From Bacillus sp. FJAT-27264 (GTDB lineage: Bacteria > Bacillota > Bacilli > Paenibacillales > Paenibacillaceae): 64,000 bases of DNA. The notes below the pieces were generated by a model. The model saw nothing but the letters and a program-made list of their open reading frames with translations, was not told the DNA's origin and ran no database searches. Shown piece after piece: positions 25,862 through 35,693 of the stretch. Both the position numbers and the translations under genes were made by a program. Position 1 is the first letter of the stretch, and the number at the start of each line of letters is the position of its first letter. The stretch covers positions 205,348 through 269,347 of the forward strand of contig NZ_MAQW01000023.1 of NCBI RefSeq assembly GCF_001682855.1, read 5' to 3'.

Positions 25862-26296
25862 ATGAGTATACTGTCTGAAAATAAAGTAATGATGAACGCC
25901 ACTGCCAAGGATAAATATGAAGCCATTCGAATGGCCGGGCAGCTATTAGTAGACGCAGGTCATGTAACCGAAGAATATATTCCTAAGATGCTGGACCGCG
26001 AAGAGGTAGTCTCCACTTATATGGGCGAAGGCTTGGCTATTCCGCATGGCACCAAAGAAGGCAGACCATTCATCAAGTCCACTGGACTGTCGATTCTGCG
26101 CTTCCCGGATGGGGTGGATTTTGGTGGCGATGAGCCAGCGTTTGTCGTCATTGGTATTGCCGCAGCTGGAGACGGACATATGGAGATCTTGACTAATGTA
26201 GCGATGATCTTCAGTGAAGATGATGCCATTGAGCGTGTCATGAGTGCAGCGACACCGGCGGACGTTCTTGCCATCTTCGAAGGAGGCCTCGAGTAA
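25862..26296 (+). CDS. mtlF: Mannitol-specific PTS component IIA
   Basis: 144 residues, cytosolic. The active-site histidine is in GLAIPHGTKEGR, followed by the LRFPDGVDFG and AAAGDGHMEIL motifs of the mannitol/fructose IIA family. It carries phosphate from HPr to the IIB domain of MtlA. Start is 16 bases after mtlR with a weak ribosome site; its stop overlaps mtlD by one base. Confidence 0.95.
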   Translation: MSILSENKVMMNATAKDKYEAIRMAGQLLVDAGHVTEEYIPKMLDREEVVSTYMGEGLAIPHGTKEGRPFIKSTGLSILRFPDGVDFGGDEPAFVVIGIAAAGDGHMEILTNVAMIFSEDDAIERVMSAATPADVLAIFEGGLE

Positions 26297-27447
26297 TGAA
26301 GGCCGTACACTTTGGCGCAGGCAATATCGGCAGAGGGTTTATCGGCCTTCTGTTGTCCCAAGCAGGGTATGAGGTTACTTTCGTCGATGTGAATGAGGCG
26401 TTCGTCTCGCAGCTTCAGCAGCGTGGTGAATATCCTGTTACCTTGGCCAGCGAAGGTCAGGAGACAGTGATTGTTCGCAACGTTACTGCACTCAGCAGTG
26501 TCACACACGGTGATGAGGTGGCGGCAGCTATTGCCGATGCTGATCTGGTGACTACCGCTGTAGGTGTATCCATTCTGAAACATATCGCGGGTGCCGTTGC
26601 CGAAGGGATTACCCGGCGGCTGGCGGGTTCCTACGCCCCACTGCATGTCATCGCCTGCGAGAATGCTATTGGCGGCAGTGCACAGCTCAAGGAGCTGGTG
26701 TATGCCAAGCTGGATGAAGAGACTAGAACCAAAGCAGATGCTTCGGTTGCATTTCCGAATGCCGCTGTGGACCGGATTGTCCCACTGCAGCAGCATGAGG
26801 ATATCCTGAAGGTGGTTGTCGAGCCGTTCTATGAATGGGTTGTGGATGCTTCGCAGATGATTCCGGGCTACACTCCTGTAAACGGGGTTCATTATGTAGA
26901 TAACCTGGAGCCATACATCGAACGTAAACTGTTTACGGTGAACACAGGCCACTGTTCTGCGGCGTATCTGGGCTACTTGAAGGGCTACGAGACCATTCAG
27001 CAAGCGATGGCCGATGATGAATTGACTGGACGCGTGCGGGAAGTGTTGGAGGAGACCGGAGCTGTTCTCGTGAACAAGCATGGGTTTGATAAGGCGGAGC
27101 ATGGCAAGTATATTGATAAAATTCTGGAGCGCTTCCGTAATCCGGCGCTGACGGATGAAGTCTCTCGTGTCGGACGTTCCCCGATCCGCAAGCTGTCCCC
27201 GAACGATCGTCTCGTTTCTCCGGCGGTTCAGGCGTATGAAGCAGGGCTTGCTTTCACAGCTCTGACACGTTCGATGGCAGCTGCGCTGTTGTTTGATGTT
27301 AAGGATGATCCAGAAGCCGTTGAGCTTCAGGCTTCCCTTGCAGATATCGGACTATCAGAGGCGGTGGTTAAATATACCGGTCTTGCTGCCGATCACAAGG
27401 TGCATCAGTCCGTCTTGGCGGAGTATGACAAGTTAAAGACTAACTAG
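26296..27447 (+). CDS. mtlD: Mannitol-1-phosphate 5-dehydrogenase
   Basis: 383 residues. The NAD-binding glycine motif is at the very start (VHFGAGNIGRGFIGLLL), with the catalytic-domain motifs VDNLEPYIERKLFTVNTGH and a KLSPNDRLVSPA stretch. Converts mannitol 1-phosphate to fructose 6-phosphate, completing the pathway. The ATG overlaps the mtlF stop codon. Confidence 0.96.
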   Translation: MKAVHFGAGNIGRGFIGLLLSQAGYEVTFVDVNEAFVSQLQQRGEYPVTLASEGQETVIVRNVTALSSVTHGDEVAAAIADADLVTTAVGVSILKHIAGAVAEGITRRLAGSYAPLHVIACENAIGGSAQLKELVYAKLDEETRTKADASVAFPNAAVDRIVPLQQHEDILKVVVEPFYEWVVDASQMIPGYTPVNGVHYVDNLEPYIERKLFTVNTGHCSAAYLGYLKGYETIQQAMADDELTGRVREVLEETGAVLVNKHGFDKAEHGKYIDKILERFRNPALTDEVSRVGRSPIRKLSPNDRLVSPAVQAYEAGLAFTALTRSMAAALLFDVKDDPEAVELQASLADIGLSEAVVKYTGLAADHKVHQSVLAEYDKLKTN

Positions 27448-27488
27448 AATTAGCTCTGTCGGTGGCAGGAATAAATAAAGGCAAATAA

Positions 27489-27531
27489 ACAAAGACGGCT
27501 GGGATAATCTCCCGGCCGTCTTTGTTTTGTT
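27489..27531. terminator. Bidirectional terminator, mannitol operon and M42 peptidase
   Basis: ACAAAGACGGCTGGGA with CTCCCGGCCGTCTTTGT; A-rich on the left and T-rich on the right, between convergent genes. Confidence 0.88.
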
Positions 27532-27549
27532 CATATGTGTTTGTCCTGA

Positions 27550-28623
27550 TTAGCTGTTCTCCAGGATTGTCTGCAAGGTAGTGCGGTCAAGTCCTTCTAC
27601 TAGCTTGATCAACAGCTCCTTGGCTGCTGCGTAATCATCGCTATGGATGACAGAGGAAGCTGTGTGAATATAACGTGAGCAAATTCCGATCACTGCAGAA
27701 GGAATTCCGATGCCGCTGACATGCACTTGTCCTGCATCAGTTCCGCCTTGGGAGACAAAATACTGATATTTGATACGGTGAGTGTCGGCGGTATCCTGTA
27801 CATACTCGATCAGGCCGCGGTGGGTGATCATCGTTGGGTCGTAGATGCGCAGAAGCGCTCCTTGTCCAAGCTGGCCGAAGGCCTGACGATCACCGGTCAT
27901 GTCAGCAGCTGCACTGGCGTCCAGGCCGAAGAAAATATCCGGATTGAGCAGGTTGGCAGCTGTACGAGCGCCCCGCAGACCTACTTCTTCCTGTACGGTG
28001 GCACCAGCATACACGGTGTTAGGAAGCTTTTTGCCGGATAGCTCTTTGACAAGCTCCAGGGCCAGACCTACACCGTAGCGGTTATCCCAGGCTTTAGCCA
28101 GGATCTTCTTAGGATTGGCCAGTGGAGTGAACGGGCAGATTGGCACGATCTGCTGACCTAGAGATACGCCGAAGCTTTGAGCTTCCTCACGGCTATCTGC
28201 ACCGATGTCGATGTACATTTTGCCGATCTCACTTGTCTTGGTGCGCTCCTCATTGCTCAGCAGGTGGATAGGGGTGCTTCCTACAACACCTGTCAGCGGA
28301 CCCTTGGGTGTAATGATGTGCAGCCGCTGTGAAGACACTGCTGAGGAGAGCCATCCGCCTAGTGGCTGGAACTTGATCATTCCGTTGTCGGTGATGCCTG
28401 TAACCATAAAGCCGACTTCGTCGAAATGTCCCGCCACCATGATCTTAGGGCCGTTTTCTTCGCCGCGTAGCACGCCGAACAGGCTGCCGAGGCGGTCCTG
28501 AACGAATTCGTCGGTATAAGGGGACATAGCCTCTTTGACATAGGCGCGCAGCTCACGCTCGAAGCCCGGGGCTGAAGGGAATTCGGTAAGTGTTTTGAAC
28601 AAATCGAGTGTTTCTTGATTCAT
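27550..28623 (-). CDS. M42-family metallo-aminopeptidase
   Basis: 357 residues. The co-catalytic metal site of the family can be read: His in [10 protein letters not shown], Asp in KAWDNRYG, the catalytic Glu pair in VQEEVGLRG, Asp in FFGLDAS and His in RYIHTASSV. These dodecameric cytosolic enzymes (YsdC, FrvX-like, glutamyl aminopeptidase) trim peptides or, in some cases, act as endoglucanases in older annotation. ATG at 28623 follows AAAGGAGCG; the in-frame TTG at 28629 is too close to it. Monocistronic. Confidence 0.92.
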   Translation of the reverse strand: MNQETLDLFKTLTEFPSAPGFERELRAYVKEAMSPYTDEFVQDRLGSLFGVLRGEENGPKIMVAGHFDEVGFMVTGITDNGMIKFQPLGGWLSSAVSSQRLHIITPKGPLTGVVGSTPIHLLSNEERTKTSEIGKMYIDIGADSREEAQSFGVSLGQQIVPICPFTPLANPKKILAKAWDNRYGVGLALELVKELSGKKLPNTVYAGATVQEEVGLRGARTAANLLNPDIFFGLDASAAADMTGDRQAFGQLGQGALLRIYDPTMITHRGLIEYVQDTADTHRIKYQYFVSQGGTDAGQVHVSGIGIPSAVIGICSRYIHTASSVIHSDDYAAAKELLIKLVEGLDRTTLQTILENS

Positions 28624-28777
28624 ATGCAATCGCTCCTTTACTAACGTCTAGTATGAACATTTTGGAACCACTTGTCCACGTCTCGCGGATAAAACGACAC
28701 CGGGCGTCGTCTCCACGAATACTATGCAATAGTAGCCCTGATGGCAGGGGCTGAATGAAAGGAAGCGATTGATAACG

Positions 28778-28942
28778 ATGAGGGTTGTGGGAAGCAGGCC
28801 CCAGGGAAAGGTGCAGACCCGGGCTGTCTATGGATATGGTGTTCGGCGCAGATACAGTACGCAGTATGGTCCGCCGAATGAAGCGGTGTTCATCCTGATT
28901 TTGTTTTTGCTGCTTATTGTAATCCTGCTGTATTTTACCTGA
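28778..28942 (+). CDS. 54-residue C-terminally anchored membrane protein
   Basis: Found by reading the gap upstream of spoVAC. The product starts MRVVGSRPQGKVQTRAVYG, has a basic Arg/Tyr-rich middle (GYGVRRRYSTQYGPP) and ends in a helix (AVFILILFLLLIVILLYFT), i.e. a tail-anchored protein. AAAGGAAG is about 11 bases before the ATG. The closing hydrophobic pattern resembles the small YjcZ-type sporulation proteins, and the spoVA genes follow, so a sporulation role is possible. Confidence 0.55.
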   Translation: MRVVGSRPQGKVQTRAVYGYGVRRRYSTQYGPPNEAVFILILFLLLIVILLYFT

Positions 28943-28997
28943 GCACAGGAGGACATAAGGAGGGACCAGATAGCGAACAATAAGGAAAAACTTCTAA

Positions 28998-29057
28998 GCG
29001 AAGACAGTTCTGGAGCCTGTACAAGCGGGAACCTGACTGCTACAGGCTCCTCTTCGC
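28998..29057 (+). other. Long hairpin in the spoVAC leader
   Basis: GGAGCCTGTA (29012-29021) pairs perfectly with TACAGGCTCC (29041-29050); an outer GCGAAGA/TCTTCGC pair encloses it. There is no T-run, so it is not an ordinary terminator; it ends about 10 bases before the spoVAC ribosome site. Confidence 0.55.
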
Positions 29058-29079
29058 CAAACCATAGGAGGTGTGCTCA

Positions 29080-29577
29080 TTGCCGGTTAAAACAAAGCGT
29101 TCAGGGGTTAAGCTGAAGCTTGATTCCTTGACCCCGGAGTCCTATGAGAAATTGTCCAAGCCTTATGTTCCTGCTCGTCCTGTCGGGAAAAACTGTATCC
29201 GCGCTTTTCTAGCTGGCGGCCTGATCTGTCTTATCGGACAAGGTATCCAGGAAGCCTATATGGCGATCTTCGGAATGAGTTCCAAGGTAGCAGCCAGCCC
29301 CACTGTAGCCACACTTATTCTCATCTCCGTCATCCTGACCTGCTTCGGTGTCTACGACAAGATGGCACAATGGGCTGGAGCGGGTACGGCGGTGCCGGTT
29401 ACGGGCTTTGCTAACAGCATGTGTTCCGCTGCGCTGGAGCATCGGGCCGAAGGGCTTGTGCTCGGTGTAGGGGGCAATATGTTTAAGCTGGCAGGTTCAG
29501 TTATTGTGTTCGGAACCGTGGCAGCATTCATTGTTGGTGTAGTTTATGCCTTGATGGGCTGGGGAGGTGCGCATTAA
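29080..29577 (+). CDS. spoVAC: Stage V sporulation protein AC, DPA channel component
   Basis: 165 residues with the SpoVAC/SpoVAEb fold: YVPARPVGKNCIRAFLAGG, LICLIGQGIQ, then GAGTAVPVTGFANSMCSAALEHR and a final pair of helices. SpoVAC is a mechanosensitive-like inner-membrane channel of the forespore for dipicolinic acid. The TTG at 29080 has AGGAGGTG seven bases upstream and gives the expected MPVK-type start; the GTG inside that site is rejected. Confidence 0.95.
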   Translation: MPVKTKRSGVKLKLDSLTPESYEKLSKPYVPARPVGKNCIRAFLAGGLICLIGQGIQEAYMAIFGMSSKVAASPTVATLILISVILTCFGVYDKMAQWAGAGTAVPVTGFANSMCSAALEHRAEGLVLGVGGNMFKLAGSVIVFGTVAAFIVGVVYALMGWGGAH

Positions 29578-29579
29578 AT

Positions 29580-30614
29580 ATGAAGCAGCTTGGCAGCCAG
29601 ACCTGGGAGTTCACTTCACGACCTGTCATTCTGGGCGCCTCCTCGGTTGTGGGTCCAGAGGAAGGGGAGGGGCCGTTGGCCTCGGATTTTGACTTTATTT
29701 ACGACTCGCTGAAGATGGGCGAGAAGACTTGGGAAAAGGCAGAACGGGTGCTGTTCGAGAAAGCCTCACAACTGGCACTTATAAATGCTGGCGTCAAGCA
29801 GGAGGATCTGGATTTCTTTGTTGGGGGCGACCTGATGAATCAGATTATCAGCAGTTCTTTTGCAGCCCGTAAGCTTGGAGTTCCCTATCTTGGGGTATTC
29901 GGTGCCTGTTCTACGTCTATGGAGAGTTTGGCTCTTGCGTCAATGATTGTGGATACAGGCGGTGCCAAGCTTGCGCTGGCCGGAACTGCCAGTCACAACT
30001 GTACGGTGGAGAAGCAGTTCCGTTTTCCAACAGAGTACGGATCGCAGAAGCCCCCTACCGCGCAGTATACTGTCACAGGCTCGGGCTGTGCGATTGTCGG
30101 CCGTAATGATGGTTCTGTCAAAGGGCCGGTAGTGACACATGCCACAATTGGACGAGTAATGGATTTGGGAGTTACCGATCCCTTTAATATGGGGAATGCC
30201 ATGGCCCCCGCTGCAGCAGATACCATTACGGCTCATTTTCGCGACACCACCCTCTCCCCTGGACATTATGATCTTATTGTAACCGGAGATTTGGCCTCCG
30301 TAGGCCTGCCGATCGCCAAGACACTGTTGGCTAAGGAAGGAATACCGATGGAACAGACCCGGTTCGATGATTGCGGTCTGCTCATTTATGATTTGGAGAA
30401 GCAGAAGTATGTCATTGCAGGAGGAAGCGGCTGCGGCTGTTCCGCAGTGGTGACCTATGGACATATCTTGAAGCGCCTGAGAAAAGGTGAGCTGAAAAGA
30501 GTATTGGTAGTCGCTACAGGCGCATTACTGTCTCCGATATCCTATCAACAGGGTGAGAGCATTCCTTGCGTTGCGCATGCAGTTTCCCTGGAGAGTGGAG
30601 GTGAAGGAGCATGA
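29580..30614 (+). CDS. spoVAD: Stage V sporulation protein AD, DPA-binding
   Basis: 344 residues with a thiolase/KAS-III-like fold: GDLMNQIISSSFAARKLGVP, FGACSTSMESLALAS and TASHNCTVEKQFRFPTEYG. It binds dipicolinic acid in the spore core-side complex. Starts two bases after spoVAC and overlaps spoVAE by four bases. Confidence 0.96.
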   Translation: MKQLGSQTWEFTSRPVILGASSVVGPEEGEGPLASDFDFIYDSLKMGEKTWEKAERVLFEKASQLALINAGVKQEDLDFFVGGDLMNQIISSSFAARKLGVPYLGVFGACSTSMESLALASMIVDTGGAKLALAGTASHNCTVEKQFRFPTEYGSQKPPTAQYTVTGSGCAIVGRNDGSVKGPVVTHATIGRVMDLGVTDPFNMGNAMAPAAADTITAHFRDTTLSPGHYDLIVTGDLASVGLPIAKTLLAKEGIPMEQTRFDDCGLLIYDLEKQKYVIAGGSGCGCSAVVTYGHILKRLRKGELKRVLVVATGALLSPISYQQGESIPCVAHAVSLESGGEGA

Positions 30615-30961
30615 TTTATTTGTGGGCCTTTCTGGTCGGCGGAGCGATCTGTGTGATTGGACAACTAATGTTCGACGTGCTGAAGCTGACACCTGCACAT
30701 ACCATGAGTACACTCGTCGTAGCGGGCGCAATTGCCGATGCCTTCGGTCTGTATGATCCGTTAGTCAAATTCGCTGGTGCGGGCGCTTCTGTACCTATAA
30801 CGAGCTTTGGTAATTCCCTTGTGCATGGGGCGCTGACCGAGCTGGAGCGGGATGGATGGATCGGCGTAGTGACCGGGATTTTCGACATCACAAGCGCCGG
30901 GATTTCATCAGCTATTGTGTTCTCGTTTCTGGCTGCTCTTCTGGTCAGACCGAAGGGATAA
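30611..30961 (+). CDS. spoVAE: Stage V sporulation protein AE (SpoVAEb)
   Basis: 116 residues, paralogue of SpoVAC lacking its N-terminal tail: FLVGGAICVIGQL, then AGAGASVPITSFGNSLVHGA. Membrane channel partner. The cluster contains only AC-AD-AEb; spoVAA, AB, AEa and AF are not seen next to it. Confidence 0.95.
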   Translation: MIYLWAFLVGGAICVIGQLMFDVLKLTPAHTMSTLVVAGAIADAFGLYDPLVKFAGAGASVPITSFGNSLVHGALTELERDGWIGVVTGIFDITSAGISSAIVFSFLAALLVRPKG

Positions 30962-30971
30962 GGATACTTAC

Positions 30972-31011
30972 AAGCAAGCTGGGATGACATTCCTGGCTTG
31001 CTTTTTCTATG
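30972..31011 (+). terminator. Terminator of the spoVA operon
   Basis: Imperfect stem AAGCAAGC..GGA with TCC..GGCTTGCTT followed by TTTT. Confidence 0.78.
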
Positions 31012-31163
31012 CGCTGAAGTATTGGGATTGGCTAGTGATTTTTTTACATACATAGAAACAGCATTATCTATAATTCAGTTGCTTCCATAATGTACTTTGG
31101 GTCCCCTAATCATGTAAAATAAAATTAATACTGCTTCATTCTGACATAGGAGGTTTACCATTC

Positions 31164-32120
31164 ATGCCCGTACGTCAAGAATCTATGCATATCATGAACA
31201 CTGTACGCCACAACCTTGAATCCTGCATCCTTGGAAAATCATTCGAAATACAGCTCCTGCTGACGGCGATGCTCGCCGGAGGCCACGTCCTCATCGAGGA
31301 TGTGCCGGGTACGGGTAAAACCCAACTGATTCGTGCACTGTCCAGATCCATGTCCGGCGAATACCGCCGCATCCAGTGCAATCCTGACATTCTGCCGAGT
31401 GATATTACCGGTGTATCTGTCTATCATCCGAAGGACGAAATGTTCCATTTCCGCCCGGGACCGGTGATGACGAATATTCTGCTCGCAGATGAAATTAACC
31501 GTGCCACGACCAAGACACAATCAGCGCTTCTTGAAGTGATGGAGGAACGAAATGTCACCGTAGACGGCGAGACGTATACACTTCCACATCCGTTTATGCT
31601 CTGCGCTACCCAGAACCCGATTGATTTTGAGGGGACATATACATTGCCTGAAGCCCAGTTGGACCGCTTCATGCTGCGAATCAGTCTGGGTTATCCCGAT
31701 GCGGAGACAGAGAAAACGCTGCTGCTTACCCATCAGGACGGTCAGCCAGTGGACAAGCTTACGCCGGTCACCAGTATGAAGCAGATTGCTAGCATCCAGG
31801 AAGAGATCCGTGAGGTCTTCATCAGCGAGCCCGTACTGAACTATCTGCTGGATGTGGTGCGGATGACCCGTGAGCATCCACTGGTGCTGCTAGGTGCAAG
31901 CCCACGTGCCTCTCTGTCCTTCATGATGGCCTGCAAAGCCTATGCTTTCCTGCAAGGGCGTGATTATGTACTGCCCGATGATGTCAAGATTCTTACTCCT
32001 TATGCACTCTCACACCGGATTCTGCTGCGTCCGGAATCACGCCTGGATAATATTAGTGTGGATTCCCTGTTACAGAAGCTCCTGCAAAATATTCATGTGC
32101 CTGTCACGATGAGGCAATAA
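31164..32120 (+). CDS. MoxR-family AAA ATPase
   Basis: 318 residues. Walker A DVPGTGKT, Walker B LLADEINRA, sensor-1 FMLCATQNP and the GTYTLPEAQLDRFM arginine-finger region are standard MoxR. These ATPases act as chaperones that insert cofactors or assemble partner proteins, here the DUF58 protein encoded two bases downstream. ATG after AGGAGGTTT. Confidence 0.93.
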   Translation: MPVRQESMHIMNTVRHNLESCILGKSFEIQLLLTAMLAGGHVLIEDVPGTGKTQLIRALSRSMSGEYRRIQCNPDILPSDITGVSVYHPKDEMFHFRPGPVMTNILLADEINRATTKTQSALLEVMEERNVTVDGETYTLPHPFMLCATQNPIDFEGTYTLPEAQLDRFMLRISLGYPDAETEKTLLLTHQDGQPVDKLTPVTSMKQIASIQEEIREVFISEPVLNYLLDVVRMTREHPLVLLGASPRASLSFMMACKAYAFLQGRDYVLPDDVKILTPYALSHRILLRPESRLDNISVDSLLQKLLQNIHVPVTMRQ

Positions 32121-32121
32121 C

Positions 32122-33366
32122 ATGAGACGTTATCTGTCTGCGGCGGCCGCTGTCATCCAGCCGGCGAAGCTCGCCGGCATCCTCGCAATTTGGGGCATCA
32201 CCCTGCTGTACGTATTGTTTCAGGGTGGAAAAACATCGATTATGTTGTTTATTATGGTTTCTGTTCTCATCCTTTATTTAATTATTGGAGGGCTCGGCGG
32301 TGTTCGCCGGGCTACGGGCTCCCGCAGCTTCCAATCTGAGCAGGAGAAGCCCGATCTACTGTCCGCAGGCGGCCATCTTCGAGTGCGGCTTAACGTAACG
32401 ATCCCCGGGTTTCTTCCGCTGCCCTATGTTGTTGTGCGCGAGGTCATGAAACGGCATAACGGTGAGAGCTGGGTATTCGAAGACAGCTTAATTACGAATC
32501 TCAAGGGTCAAGGGGAATTACGTTTTCAGACGCCGCCAATGGAACGCGGTAGCTATACTTTCGGGGAGACGGATATTCTCAGCGAGGACATCTTCGGACT
32601 CGTGGAGCACAAAGGTTCATTTGCGGCCGGGGGACAGTTCCGCGTCCTTCCCCGGGCGATATTTATTCCACGCTGGCAGCTGTATGAGCGCAAATCAAGG
32701 CTGGCCGGTCCGCAGGTCTCTCTGGCCCAGTCCAGACGCGAGACCACGCAAATTAACGGTGTTCGCGATTATGAGTATGGCGACCGTCTGACCCGCATTC
32801 ACTGGAATGCCACTGCTAAGACCGGGGCTTGGAAGTCAAAGGAATTCGAACATGAATCGATCCCTAAGACTATGATCGTTCTGGACGGCGGCTCGGGAGC
32901 CTATGATACGGCTGCACAGTTGGAACTGGCGATCTCTATAACGGCCTCACTGCTTGGCTTTGGTATCCGTGAACGGATTGGCATTGGTTTATGCTGCCTG
33001 GATAAGACGACCAAGGTCTTCTCTCCAGCTGAAAGTGGGGCGGAGCGGCAGAAGATGGTGCATTATCTGATAGATATCAACGCCGAGGGTCAAGGCTCTA
33101 TTGTGGCCCGGCTGGAGAAAGCACACCGAATGTTCCCCAAGGGTGCTTATTTCGTACTTGTTAGCCCGCTGAGTGGACAGCCTGTGCTGGAGACCTTGCG
33201 CTGGGCGGAAAGCCGTGGCATGACCCCTTCCCATCTGCATGTTCAAAACCCGGCAGGGATGAATCGCAGCGAGAGCTGGCTAGAAATTTTAAAGGCACGC
33301 GGGGTTACAGGCTACAGCATCAATTCGCTTCAGGATCTTCCTGCTGTACTAGGAGGGGAGTCCTGA
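32122..33366 (+). CDS. DUF58 (von Willebrand A-like) membrane protein
   Basis: 414 residues: two adjacent membrane helices in residues 15-62, a beta-rich part and the DUF58 signature VRDYEYGDRLTRIHWNATAK followed by a vWA-like domain beginning MIVLDGG. Always found with MoxR and a membrane transglutaminase; role in cell-envelope assembly is inferred from that trio. Starts two bases after the MoxR gene. Confidence 0.9.
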   Translation: MRRYLSAAAAVIQPAKLAGILAIWGITLLYVLFQGGKTSIMLFIMVSVLILYLIIGGLGGVRRATGSRSFQSEQEKPDLLSAGGHLRVRLNVTIPGFLPLPYVVVREVMKRHNGESWVFEDSLITNLKGQGELRFQTPPMERGSYTFGETDILSEDIFGLVEHKGSFAAGGQFRVLPRAIFIPRWQLYERKSRLAGPQVSLAQSRRETTQINGVRDYEYGDRLTRIHWNATAKTGAWKSKEFEHESIPKTMIVLDGGSGAYDTAAQLELAISITASLLGFGIRERIGIGLCCLDKTTKVFSPAESGAERQKMVHYLIDINAEGQGSIVARLEKAHRMFPKGAYFVLVSPLSGQPVLETLRWAESRGMTPSHLHVQNPAGMNRSESWLEILKARGVTGYSINSLQDLPAVLGGES

Positions 33367-33367
33367 G

Positions 33368-35602
33368 ATGAAAAACTGGTTCAATCTGCTGAAATCAAAC
33401 TGGCATTATGCGTTTAGTCTGTTATGGTCGACCATCATTGCCCTGCAATGGCTTTCTTATACTGATCCGGTCTGGCTGCGAGAGACGACGGCCTCCGTGA
33501 TAATTGTTCTTGTTGCTGTAGCAATTATAGAAATACTATTGCCCATTCAGCGGGTGTATCGCCTGCTCATCGAAGCCTGTGCCGTGCTATATCTCCTGTA
33601 CCGGACGCTGCAGCATTTTGGAATTTATGATACAGATATGATGTATGAGAACAAAGGAGAATGGCTAACGGATATCGCGTCCCAGTCATCACCGTATCTG
33701 GCCTTTGTCCTTGGGGCGTGGGCGCTGTTGCTGTTAACCTCCTGGTGGGTCAATACAAAGGCGCGTATTCTGATGTTTATTGGAATGAACATTGCTGCCT
33801 TCGGGGCACTGGATTCCTTCACTTCATCGGTGCTGTGGCAGGAGGTTGCGTGGACAGTGTTCGCAGGGATGGGCTGGCTGGTCAGTCAGCATCTACGCAG
33901 CTTTCAGGTTCGCTATCCGCACGGCTGGTCCTATTTGCTGGATTATCCCTTGAAAGCCGTTGTGAACATCGCCATTATTTTTTCACTGGTGATTCTTACA
34001 GGCATCAACATGCCGGAGGTTCGGCCTACATTGACCGACCCTTATACGGCTTGGAAAGAATGGAGTGGCGATGGCTCAGGTGTAGGTGGCGGCATCTCAA
34101 GCTCGACGGACACGGGCGGTGGGAAGAATTCAGCCAACAAGACCTCGTCCGGGTACAGCTTGGATGACAACAAGCTGGGCGGTGGTTTCAATTTTGATTA
34201 TGCGCCCGTGATGACCGTAATATCCGATCTGCGCACATACATGCGTGGAGAGACCCGAAACGTATATTCGGGGAAAGGCTGGAGTGATGATGATCGGCTG
34301 ACCAGAGGTCCGCTTCGGCCTACAGAGGTCGGTGCAACCCTGGAGACTATCCCTTCGAAGGTTCAGACTCGTGAGTTACAGCAAACGGTAAGGATGCTGA
34401 ACACCTATGAGTATCCGGTAATCTTCGGGGGCTACTCTATTGCAACAGTAGATACTGTTAACGAAGAAGCCCAGAGCGATGGTCTGTTCTGGCGGAACAG
34501 GGACAGTGAGCTATTGTGGGATGCGGATGGGAAGAAGCGGCCCTACCCTCAGACCTACGAGCTAACTTCGGCGGTTCCGATCATTCCAGTTCAGGAGCTT
34601 AGCAAGAAGAGCTATGATCAATTGTACAGCGGAAAGGAAATCGATCCGGCACTACTGAAGCTGCCAGGGGCTTTCCCGGATCGCGTAAAGGAGTTGGCCA
34701 AGGAGATTACGGCCGATGCCAGCGCTCCGTATGAAAAAATAGCGCTGTTGCAACAATATTTACAGGTGAACTTTCCATACACCAATCAGCCAGACCTCTC
34801 GCGTGCCAAGAGTTCTGATTTTGTGGATAGCTTCTTGTTTGAAATTAAGGAAGGTTATTGCGATTACTACTCTACCGCACTTGTCACTATGGCCCGTTCC
34901 TTGAATATTCCTGCCCGCTGGGTGAAGGGCTATGCGCCGGGAGAGCAACCCGAGCTGCCGGATAATCTGGGAATGCGGCCGGGTGGAGCAGCCAATAACA
35001 GTTATACGATTACAGATGCGGATGCCCATTCCTGGGCCGAGGTGTATTTTGGAGAATATGGTTGGATTCCTGTCGAGGCGACTCCAGGTTTCAATGCTCC
35101 GTTATTAGTACAGAATGAGACTCCAGACCGTGATACTCTATCGGATCAGGAGAACCAGGAGAAACAAGAAGAAGCAGCCAAAGCTGCAGCGTCAGACCAA
35201 AAGGGATTCCGTATAGGAACCTGGGCAGCGGTATTAGCTGCGGCAGTACTGTTGCTGTGGGCTGGGTTCCAGCTTTGGAACCACCGGCTCAAGCTGCGTT
35301 TTCTGCTGCAGCGCCTCAAAGGCGGCGGTCCTTTGACCCCGGACCAGAAAGTTCTTATTGAGACCGGACGGTGGGTCAAATATATGCGACGCAGAGGTAT
35401 GAGGAAAGAAAGCCATGAAACGCTACGTGAATCAGTGGCTCGCTGGAGCAAGGAACGGCCTGCGGCAGCTGAAAATTTATCGGTTCTGCTCGGCATGTTC
35501 GAACAGGCGAAATACAGTCCGGATGTTATAGAAGACAAAGACTGGCGCACAGTGTATACTGAAGCTTTGCGGCTGCGGAAAAGCATGAAAGCCGGCAAAT
35601 GA
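33368..35602 (+). CDS. Membrane transglutaminase-like protein (TgpA/YebA type)
   Basis: 744 residues. About six N-terminal membrane helices (to residue 220), a Gly/Ser linker, an extracytoplasmic transglutaminase domain with Cys498 (GYCDYYSTALVTMAR) and His554 (DAHSWAEVYFGEYGW), and a last helix near residue 620 with a cytosolic DUF4129-like tail. The third triad position reads VEATPGF, Glu where Asp is canonical, a variant also seen in related Bacillota proteins. Last gene of the MoxR-DUF58-transglutaminase operon. Confidence 0.92.
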   Translation: MKNWFNLLKSNWHYAFSLLWSTIIALQWLSYTDPVWLRETTASVIIVLVAVAIIEILLPIQRVYRLLIEACAVLYLLYRTLQHFGIYDTDMMYENKGEWLTDIASQSSPYLAFVLGAWALLLLTSWWVNTKARILMFIGMNIAAFGALDSFTSSVLWQEVAWTVFAGMGWLVSQHLRSFQVRYPHGWSYLLDYPLKAVVNIAIIFSLVILTGINMPEVRPTLTDPYTAWKEWSGDGSGVGGGISSSTDTGGGKNSANKTSSGYSLDDNKLGGGFNFDYAPVMTVISDLRTYMRGETRNVYSGKGWSDDDRLTRGPLRPTEVGATLETIPSKVQTRELQQTVRMLNTYEYPVIFGGYSIATVDTVNEEAQSDGLFWRNRDSELLWDADGKKRPYPQTYELTSAVPIIPVQELSKKSYDQLYSGKEIDPALLKLPGAFPDRVKELAKEITADASAPYEKIALLQQYLQVNFPYTNQPDLSRAKSSDFVDSFLFEIKEGYCDYYSTALVTMARSLNIPARWVKGYAPGEQPELPDNLGMRPGGAANNSYTITDADAHSWAEVYFGEYGWIPVEATPGFNAPLLVQNETPDRDTLSDQENQEKQEEAAKAAASDQKGFRIGTWAAVLAAAVLLLWAGFQLWNHRLKLRFLLQRLKGGGPLTPDQKVLIETGRWVKYMRRRGMRKESHETLRESVARWSKERPAAAENLSVLLGMFEQAKYSPDVIEDKDWRTVYTEALRLRKSMKAGK

Positions 35603-35645
35603 AGCCCCGGGGCAGATGAAATTCTGCCTTGGCTTTGTTTGCGAA
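35603..35645 (+). terminator. Terminator of the MoxR operon
   Basis: AAGCC..GGGCAGA and TCTGCC..GGCTT stem with a TTTGTTT tail. Confidence 0.72.
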
Positions 35646-35693
35646 GACCATAGAGTATGATATAGTTTTTTGTATGAAATCGAGGTGAACGTA

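Noticed and set aside
26017-27102. Long minus-strand frame opposite mtlF and mtlD
   Set aside because: It mirrors the codon pattern of genes that are certain by motif and gene order; product is His/Arg-rich and family-free.
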